Of a stretch of 64,000 nt of DNA, positions 43,501 through 54,300 are shown one piece after another. The stretch lies in assembly GCA_023053575.1 (NCBI GenBank), contig JAKZAP010000005.1:7812001-7876000 (forward strand), written 5' to 3'. The notes below the pieces were generated by a model that saw nothing but the letters and a program-made list of their open reading frames with translations, was not told the origin of the DNA and ran no database searches. Within the stretch, counting starts at the first letter, position 1. Every line of letters starts with the position of its first letter. Made by a program: the position numbers and the translations under genes. This stretch comes from Branchinecta lynchi. Lineage: Eukaryota > Arthropoda > Branchiopoda > Anostraca > Branchinectidae.

Positions 43501-45353
43501 TATTGTTTTTTCTTTTTTTGTTTAGGCTACACGTCCGTCTTTTCTCACCTTTGCGACGCATAACAGTAAACAAAGAAAAAACACATCGAATATATGGAAA
43601 GCATGGGTTAATTGGGCTGATCTGTTTTCATATTCAGGTAAGTTAGCAGCATTTGTTTTTTCGAATTCACCTCATGTCCGATGGTGAACTACCTCCTCGG
43701 ACATGTGAACGGCTTGCACAAAGCTTAGGCAAGGTGTCAGTCATTCGGACCCTCTACCTGTCAAAAATTAGGCACTGCCCGTAGCAAAAGAACTGGTTCT
43801 CTAAACCAGCCAGCTAGACTGATATCTCGCATTCGAGGCTCAGACTTCGAATGTTAAAGGACAACGGAACAATGAAACCATACTTGAACACACCATGAAG
43901 AATGCATTTACACACATGGCCACGGAGAGCATTCTTCTCCTGAGCGTAACGTTTTCAAAATAGGGATGCTCGTTTCTGGAGGTTTGCAGATGCAGACTCC
44001 AAGACAAAAAGCGCATTTCATTCAAATCTTGCACAGCGCTTGCCGGATCGTTTTGGAGTTTCTTCTAGATATACGTTTGGGCTTAACTGGCTAAAACATA
44101 TTCTAGAAGAAGGGATGATTGGAGACATTTGTTAATTTCTAAAATTGTTCGGTACTGAAATAAGGACAGATGCAAAATGGAGCAAAAACCATAGCTTGGA
44201 AACACTATTTCGTATTTGGATTGGGTTTTCTGCAGGCAATTTTAACAGAAGTCATACAGATAGGGATGATACTTGGTACTCTTCTTCAGGTGTCCTTTAA
44301 AGGCGTATATTTTTTTTTATTAACACCCTCTTTTACCTATGGGACAGAGAATCCTTCCGTGCAACACCACCGTCAATCCGCGTTCTTCATGAGCAATAAC
44401 TGACCATGACACAGATATGTTTGTGAGCCAATACCAAAAACTGTTTCCGGCATTCGTCTCCCGGACACGGCCCGAAGGTAAGAGAGACCTACCCAATAGA
44501 AAGATTGCAGCCTACCCGACGAAAACGGAAAGGAGCAGAAAAAAGGCTTAACATTGTGAGGATAGGGCTTTCAACTTTGAGACCAAATTATCGGCGCTTG
44601 GCAAGTATTTTTGGGCTGTAATTGTTGAAAACGTGAATGTGATTCTTTCTTGTTTGTATAATCAAAACTATGTAAAAAGGATTTCATTAAAAATGAGAGA
44701 TTGAAGGCTTCAAACTTTACTACAAAAAAAATCTTGCTTACTATTGGTTGGTTTTGGTATGACGCGTCATAACCAGCCAACAGGACGCTACACTCGATTT
44801 TGTGTTCAAATTTTGAAGCCTTCAAGCTATTACTTTCCAAAGACTTTTCTTTACAAAAATGAAATCGTACAAACAAGAAAGAGCCAAACTAACGTTTCCA
44901 ACAATTACAGGCCCAAAATACAGGGATAGACTAAAAAGAGGCACGTCACGGCACAACATAGTGTAGGAGGCATGAGTATTAAAAGAGGCATACAAATTAA
45001 AAGGGACCTTTGAGACTTTAGAGTGAGGGGTAGGAACAATGTTCGAACGTGCATTCTCTTAGGCTCTGGAGTGACAAACTTTCACTTGCTCGTCTACTTC
45101 TACTACTTGCTAATCTTTTTTTTTATTACTCGTGCCTCCTGTGCCACGCCTCTTTTTAGTCGATGCCCAAAATACTTACCAAATGCAAATAATTAAGTCT
45201 CATAATCGAAAGTCCTACACCCAAGGCCGTATCCAGGGGGGGGGGGGTTAGGGGGGTTGACCCCCCCCTAAAAACACAAAAGAACGATTTGTATAGGCTT
45301 TTTCCCTGATGTATGTGATTTTTTTACTTTTTTGTCCGACCAGCAGGCACAGC

Positions 45354-45391
<38 letters not shown>

Positions 45392-48300
45392 AAAACAAAT
45401 AAAATCCTGGATACGGGCCTACCTATACCTCACAATGTTAAATTCTTTTTCTTATGCACTCTGCTGATGGTGGAGATATATCGGTTTTCGTTGAGTAGGA
45501 CGCAAATCTCTCTGTGTAGTGCACCTTCTAACAGAAATACCCAAAAGGATTAATGTTTTGTTCAGGGTTTTCACAAATAATCATGCACGGGGGAATCCTA
45601 TAGCCTTGAGAGAAAATACCAATCTGCTAAAGACCGTGAAACAGATATTGGCTTTGATACTTGCCGATCGGGTCACTGGTTGATTTCCTACGGTCGTACC
45701 TAGTCCCGGTTTGAATTTGCACTTCCAGGAAATGCATTAAGGTAGGCGGCATTGTCACCTGGCTCATAGTCAACTTAGTGTTGACAGTTTCTTGAAAAAT
45801 ATGTTGAGGCATTTTTAATGATTACCCTTCGCTTGAGATTTAAAATTTGATCTCTAAATTTATCTGCTAGATTCTTCCTTCATCCATGTTTAATGATTGC
45901 ACTACGCTTGAGATTTAAAATTTGAGCTCCAAATTTATCGGTAGAATCAATCCTGTGAAAGGCTTAACAGCAAAAAAAAAGTAAAAATATACTAATTTCT
46001 GTATGCAGCTCATGGAATATCGATAGATAAAGATTTGAAAACACTTACCATGGAACTCTCGTCGATGGAATCCAGGCTCATAACAGTGACGTGGAAATTC
46101 ACTTTAGTCGCATTGCCTAGAAAATCATATATAGTAAGAACAGTCGTATCAAGAATACTGGGTGTTTTCTCTTGTGAGGGAAAAGAGCAATCCCCGCGGA
46201 GACGCTCGGACAGAAACGCAGATTGCTAAGAAACATTATCTCTGCAAAAGGGGGAAAACACAACGACCATCGTTTGTGCGATTATCGCCAGGGTTGGCAC
46301 ATAAAAAAACAAATTTAGAGAGTGACTTTCGGCATAAAATAGAGAGTGAGGGAGTGAAATTTTATTTCTTCATAAAACGTGGATAGCTCACTTTTGGTCG
46401 GAATCGCCTCTAAAAAACTGACACATCTTATTTTTATTTTAATGAAAGAACTTAAAGTAGTCGCTTCTGGTTGGAATCCCTGCTGCAAAAATTATACATT
46501 TACTCGTTTCTTAAACAGACTGATTTTTATGTCCTACGTAGGAAAAGAGTGATGGCATGTGGCAACCCTGTTAGTCGCGCACAAGAACTACTAGACCATT
46601 GAGTCAATTGAAGATGGTTGGCTCGAGTGGTCCGTTTTAATCTATAACTACGCGAATTCAGTGAAGCAGGCAGAGTTTCGGACTAGTCTGCATGAAGCCT
46701 GCACGAAGCTAAGGAACGGATTTTTTTCTAGTACTCATATTAGTTTCTGGTTTTTGGGATCCCAAAAGGTAAGTCACGAGAAACCTATGATTTCGCAGAA
46801 GTTGTCAGACACAACTTTTCACTCAAACTTGGCATGATGACTCTTTGGGTCAGAGTACACGTCAAGTTCAAAGCTGAGCCCTGTGGCGTCATATTTAGGG
46901 GTGGGGAGGGGTTTCAAATTAAGGAGCGAAAATAAATCTTTTAAAAGCTAATGAGATAGTTGGTCTAGGGTAAGGAGACATGCTGAATCCATATGTGAAA
47001 CTTATTTTCTCGCCAGGCAATTAGTTCGTCCGGATTCCGGCCAAAAGCGGAAAATTTGTTAAAAGGGAAAGTTTTATTTGAAGTTGATTTGGGGGTAAGA
47101 AGACATGAATCTGTGTATGACAATCGCTTTCTTGGACACGTATTTAGCCCGGAATCCAGCCGAACCGGGATAGTCTTATAAAGTTTATCTGAAGTTGATT
47201 AGAGGTTCGATGTACTGGTAAGGAGGTATGCTGAATCCGTAGCTTATATGAAAATTACTTTCTCACCGGACAAATAGTTCGCCTGAAATCCGGTCAAAAC
47301 CTAAAATCTTGGTTCGATATAGAGATAAAGAGATATATTGAATTTGTTTTGAGCTTTAGTTTTTGCCAGACAGGTAGTTCATCCGGAATCCAGCCAAAAC
47401 CGGATATTTGGCAGAAGTAAGTCAGGAAGTTTCGATCAATTTCGTCAAAGTAGATATGACTTAAGGGTAAACACACATGCTGATTCCATACCCGAACTTG
47501 GTTTTCTCAGATGACCAGCCATTGCATGGCATTAATCTGTTTCTAAATTTAATAGTAAAAATGTTAATAGATAAAAGTAAAAGATAAATAGTAAATTTTT
47601 GGGACCCCATCGAAACCTTTGGTCTTGTTACTCACTGGTCTCTGTATTTTTCTCCATGTGGAGTTTTTTGACGCTACCACTCTCGGCAATTTCTCACTAT
47701 AACTTCTGGGGCGTCCACACTGATGAGGAAAACCAGACACTGCTGAGTCCAAAAACGGATTACAACACTAAGGAGAGCAGTCGTCATTGAATCCAACACG
47801 ACTAAAGGTTTCAACGGGATCCCAAGCGTTTAAGTTTTGATCCAGCAACTGCGTCTTGTGGATATCCAGTCTTCATCTGACTACTTGAACATTTTTACTT
47901 TCCACATTTAGGAACAGATTAAGGCCAATGGCTAATCATCTGAGAAAACCAAGTTCATATATGAATTCCAATCCCTATGCATCATATCTACTTTGACAAA
48001 ATCGATCGAAACTTCCTGCCAAATTTCGGGTTTCGGCCGGATTCAGAGTGGACTACTTGTCCGGCAAAAAACTAAGGCTCAAAACGAATTCAGCACATCT
48101 CGTTACAACTATAAACCTCTAATCAACTTCAGATACCTTTAACTTTTAACAAATTGTCGGATTTTAGCCAGATTCCGGACGAACTAATTATCCGACGAGA
48201 AAATTAGTTTCACTACTTTCAGAAATATACAGCAACCGGACCCATCTACGAACTTGACCTGCAGTTTTGACCCAACGGATCCTCACACCAAGTTTCAACA

Positions 48301-51300
48301 AAATATCTCAATCCCTTCGAGAGTTATCATGCCGACAGAATGACAGACGGACTGTCGGACGGACGGACATTTATACGAAGTCATACCTATCTATCACTTA
48401 CGTTCTGGGATCCCAAAAGTCACTTATAGAAAAAAGACTAAAGACTTATCGGACTTCTTCATCCAGACTGCCAGGTTCTACAGATCTTCAATCTTCACCA
48501 GACCCCGTTTATCCCTAGTCAACCACTTCACCCATAAGGTAAATTCCTTTATGTCTTTAATTTCCGGCCTAGCCCAGATTAGGATGGGAATACTAATGCC
48601 AATCTATTTACAAATGTCGATGGACAACGACATCTGTTGGAACTAAGCAAGTTTCCCATTTCGTCGGATTCCGTGGATTATGACCGACCAAGGTCGTATC
48701 CAGGGGGGTAGGGGGTTGACCCCCCCCCCGAAACATACAAAAGTAATCATTTGTATAGGCTTTTCCCACCGATCTATGTGTTTTTGTACTTTTTTGTCCG
48801 ACAAGCAGGCAACCCCCCCCCAAAAAAAAAAAACGCATCCCCCCCCCGAAATAATTCCTGGATACGGCCCTGCGACCGACCTAGCGGTTTAGGAAGAAAA
48901 TGAAGCAAGAAGATCATTTTCACATCCTCTTATCACTCGAAATAACCGATATAAAAATAAAATAATGCCTATAGAATTTCCAATTTTCACCCGATTTTGT
49001 TGTCAACCAACTGTTTGATCAAGACATTATAAGAACTACACAAATTCTGGGTTTGGCCGAATATGGGGACACTAGCTGCGGGAAAAGCAAGTAGAGAAGC
49101 CTATCCTTATCATGCCTGCTTTCTTGCCCCTATTTTAACCGATTTCAAAGAAAACTTTTCTTTCACCGAATTTTCAGATTTCGAACAGATTAACGGCAAA
49201 CTGACTGTCCGGCGAAAAGATAGATCTAAGATAGGAATTCAGCATGTCTCCTTCCCTCTACATCGACAACATAGTTAGCTTCGAACAGAATGTCGCTACT
49301 TACTTTGAAACCCCCTCCTACGTCTTAAATACAGGGCATGGGGCCTGTCCGCGAACTTGACCTAATTTCACCCTATGCATCACCACACCAATTTGAAGAA
49401 AATATTTCATCCCCTTTGATAGTAACTGTGCTAACAGACCGACAGACGACGGACAAGAACTTCAGAGTCCCAGAAATCCGTCACTAATGCCTTGGCATCC
49501 CCAAAACCTGAGAATGAGTGTGTGATACTCGGGCTATGAGACACAAAGGTCGACTGAAGGCGATGCATACAATGACTTGTTCAGGGATCCTAAAATCACT
49601 GACTGACAACTATAGGCAGGTTTGGTATTATTTAGACACTCTTCCATTGGCTGCAGAACACGACAAAATTTGTGTAGTTGGTCTTTCTGATCAGTGAGCT
49701 TCCCATAAACATTACTGGGGAACCTGGAATGAATCAAAATGAGCTACCAAGCAGGGAAGTGTAAAATCCGGCGTAGTAACAGAATTACCGAGGGACTTCG
49801 AAGTCTTGGGTACAAAAACGGATGCGTCGAACAGCAATCCATAGAGGCAAGAGGGGTCCTTTAAAACCTTATTTTGCCCAAAAAACTTATTCTTCAAGTC
49901 ACGAGCCTGTCTAAAAAAAAGAGCTTTAAGCTAGTATGGCACTTGCACGGGTAGGTAGTACTGATAACAGCTAAAGTTTGAGCTGTCAAGGTTAGATGGA
50001 TATTCACAGCCCGCCTTTAAATCCCTCGAGTATATGATAATCCTGTCCGTTTAGTTCCGTCCACATACAAGATTCATTGCCATAGCCCATCTGCACGCAT
50101 GCCACCCAGCCCGCATGCCACAAGATCCTCCCCCCTCCAGGGGTTCAGTCAGTTTGGTCGGGTCCTTGAAATGTCTGCCGTGTTTCATCCTCCTAGCACA
50201 ACTAGCACAACTCGCAATTACCAGACCGACCGACGAGAACCGGTCGGTATATGGCACTTGAGCCGAAGGATGCAAATGCCATTCAAACAGAAGTGACAAA
50301 CATTCCATGCTCGGACTGTTTGTAAGAAATCGAAAAAGAACAGAAACCGAATTCGAAAAACAAAAAACAGAACTGAGAAACATTTCGTGTTCAGAATGCT
50401 TCACGAAATCAAATCTGTAGTTCGACTTATCTCGTCAACAGACAACCAGCCTGTGGAGACCGCCAGGCCAGCTCTGAAGTCTCCTGCAAGACTCTACCGA
50501 TTTGGATAGTCCGCATTCTTATTATTCGTTTGTTATTATTATTATTTATTTGAATCCTTCAGAACTGAAGAGTAGCCTGATGTATAATAAGAAACAACAG
50601 CATGTTAATCAAACTCACACGCACTTACATACAAATAAACAGCTGACCGTTGAAATCAAATTAGCCTACTAAATCTACAACGAAATACAAAAACAAAAGA
50701 TCTAAATTAACAAACTCATCGGGCACTTTTTTTGTGAAAAAAGGAAAAAATGTTGTCATGAACAAGAATGTTGACAGCGTTTTTATGAAATTTTGGATTT
50801 TACTATTAAAAGTTTCAATACGATTCTTCACTTTAAAATTAGAAGTTAGGAAAGAGTTACTCGCAGAAATAGGGAAACCAAGAGAATTTACAATACGTAA
50901 CTTTCATCGCAGAAACTTCGAAGGGATGGAAAGAAGAAAAAGAAAGCAGCAAAGAGTGTGATGAAGTGCAACAGCCGTATAAATAGAACCAAGAATATTT
51001 CGGCGATACATCCCCCGTAAGCGAATAACAGCATCGAATGCTCTTCTTGTTTTATCTTGCACATGTTGAATAAGGGTAAGTTTCCATTCCCTGGCATTAG
51101 AAGAATAGGGGATTTCAAGATACATAACTTTCTCAACAGGGCTGAAAAGAATCTCCACACCTCGATCCAGAAGGGAAATCAGTGTCGGCAAACTGCTATA
51201 ATAGTAACAAAATAATTACACTTTCCAGAACTAGTTATTAGACCCTTTAACTCAATTTAGACACGGAATGTTAAAATTTTCAATTAAGTTTTCATTTGAC

Positions 51301-54300
51301 CGACTATATCATCAGGCCTTTCAAAGTAAAGAGTCTACTGGAGGAATTAGGCCTATAAGCGTATGTATGGAATGAAGGCATTGGCCCAGGTGAAGGTACG
51401 CAAGATCTCCTGGCACTAGCAATTAGAGTGCTAAAAGACCAAGAAATCCAAAAATGGAAAGGGATGGTAAGTAGGTCAGGGACATTGAAATATTATAGAC
51501 AAGTAAAAGAAGTATTTGGTGAAAAGGTATATTTTACGATAAATTTGCCCCAGTTATATTTGCGGTATATTGAATCCAGTTGCGGGCTAATTGTCTATCA
51601 GTGCATAGACAGTTATTTCTGGGATCCCAAAACGTAAGTGGAGGGATACCTATGACATCACAAAAGTTGTCCGTCTGTCCGTCCGTCTGTCCGTCTCTAC
51701 GCACTATAGCTCTCGAAGGGATAGAGATATTTTTTATGAAACTTGGTGTGAGGATTGTTTGGGTCAAGAGTAAGGTCAAGTTCGTAGATGGGCTCTGTAG
51801 CTCTACATTTAGGGGTGGGGGAGGGGGTTTAATTTAAGGGGCAAATGAAATATTTTTAAACATATAATGTGATAGTCGATTACAGGGTAAGAAGACATGC
51901 TGAACACGATGGTGAAAACCATTTTGTCACCGGACAAGTAGTTCACCTGGAATCCGGCCAAAACCGGAAAGTTTGTTAAAAGTAAAAGCTATATTTGAAG
52001 TTGATTAGATGTCCGATTTAGGGTTAAGAAGACATGTTGAAATGATTGTAAAACATATTTGTTCGCCGGACAAGCAGTTAGCCCGGAATCCGGCCAAAAC
52101 CGGAAAGTCTGTTAAAAGTAAAAGTTTTTTTTGAAGTTGATTAGATGTTCGATTTAGAGATAAAAAGACATGCTGAACACGGTGGTGAAAACCATTTTCT
52201 CGCCGGGCAAGTAGTTCGCCCGAAATTCGGCCAAAACCGGAAAGTTTGTTCAAAGCAAAAGTTTTATCTGAAGTTGATTAGATGACAGATTAAGGGGTAA
52301 GAAGACACGCTGAATCTGTATATGACAATCATTTTTTTTACCTGGACATATAGTTCGTTCGGAATCCGGTTGAAACCTGATTTTTTTTGTATAAGTTAAA
52401 GTTTTACTTGAAGTGATTAGATGTTCTTTATACGGATAAGGAGATACGTTGAATTCGTTTCTGAACTTTTTTTTTCTGGACAAGTATGGTAGTTCGTCCG
52501 CAATTGTCTGGATCAAATATTAGATTGTTGGGATCCCATCGAAATCTTTGGTCAGCCATCCGGGTGTACTTGCCCTCGATGTGGTAATGGAGTTGATGAT
52601 TTGGTCCATGTTCTGTGCCGGTGTCCAGGGCTCTCTGGGTTAAGAAGGGAATTATTGGGAGGTGAGGTTATGTTACTTTCTGATATCTTAAAAAACACGT
52701 CGCCAAACGTTATATGCAAAATTTGCAGATTTGTTGATGGTGTTGTGAAATTTAAAGAGGGCAAAGTTTAGTAAAGTTATTTTGTTTTGTGGTTTTATAT
52801 GTATTGTCTTGTACATGGCCTTTGGCTTTGAATACAATTATTAATTATTAATTAATATGCTTCGTGCAAAACGTATTTAAGAAGTTTTAAGCGACCGAAG
52901 ACAATCTGCCAAACGTGCATTACAAATATTTGGTCATAAAACGCCACCTTCTTAAAAGCCTTTTCCCACTGAAATTAAATTAGACAGAGTTTTTGGAGAG
53001 TGAACTGCCACTTGCTCGGTAAGTCCATTGTACCAGGACCTTAAAGCACGCACAACAGGGCGGGCAATACCACTACACACAATGAATAGAAGAGCAGCCG
53101 CATGAGAAATGTGTTTTCAAACGCATCCTTTATGTCAATCAGAAGCGTATGCAGCGGTTGTCCACTCACTCGCGCATCATCGATTAAAGTGGAAAACTAG
53201 CGTGCGCGTGATCGCATCCCATACCGCTTTTGAATCCAACCTGGTTTAACCCTACATCAAAGCATTCAAACACGATTCAAAAAGTTTACTAATAATACAA
53301 CCCTTGGTTATTGGCCGATAAGAACCACAAGATTTCAAATCCTTTTTTTCCATTTTTAGAATAGGGGAAATCAGAGGCGAAGGAACACGAGTTACTGATA
53401 AAATTAAATTAAAAAGGGAGGGAGTTACAGGGAACCCTGGGGATACGCATCTCTGTAACGTGATTGGTCGGATTCACCCCTGGCGTGAAATCCTGCTGGA
53501 AAATAGAAAAATCGTTCCAGCCTTGACGGCAAAAAGCCAGAATTCGTGACGTCATGCGTAGTAACTACGGTAAGTAGGGTGGAACACGCTCAGAGTCTAC
53601 CTCAGCTATTTCAGAAGGCAAACCGTTAGTAGGAGACAGGGTGGAATTAAATATAAAACCCAAACGTCGTCAGGCTTGTAGCAGAACCGCTTATATCAGA
53701 TGCGCTGGCGATCTCAGCAGCCTCGGATCGTCTCACATTTTGTCAGTGTCTACGGTAGGGTCGACCTGAACAATATGTGTTTTCATGCCGAGTATAGCAC
53801 TGAAAACCACAAATATCAAAGAATTGTTTACACCATAAGTCCCCAGTGGAGCCCAGCACCGACGCTTCCCTTTAGTTTACCTACATGGTAAAATGCTCTT
53901 CTCCTAAAAGCTTATAAGTTCTTTCCGGAGATACTGATACATGGGACAAGAGGGCAAGAAATATGAAAGATTTGTAACTTTTATTTATATCAGCATGGCA
54001 CACCTCTTTAAATCCTTTTCTTAATTGGCGAAATCAAATAATTAAAATTTTCGAAAGAAAAAGCAGTCTGAAACAAAATTATCAGAGAAAGAACCAAGAA
54101 CAAAGGAACAGGGATATCAGTTTCTTAACCCCTGATTTTCACCGTGAAAAGTTTCGCAAGTAAGAAAATGAAGCTTCAGTATATGATTAAATCTCAACAA
54201 AAATTAAAACATAATAATATAAAAAAAAATGAATACGCGAACAATAAAGAAAGTTCCTCCAATAATGTCGAATAAGTAATGGTTAAAAGAAGATACAATA

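Larger units (their letters stand above)
44498..45515. mobile_element. Long hairpin (foldback) element, copy 2, carrying two nested insertions
   Basis: Matches 17697-18270. Left end AGAAAGATTGCAGCCTACCC; right end inverted GAGAGATTTGCGTCCTACTC. The centre is a perfect palindrome TATGACGCGTCATA (about 44757-44770). The right arm is interrupted by a 243-bp MITE (44922-45164) and by a G/C-tract MITE (about 45224-45418). Confidence 0.88.
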
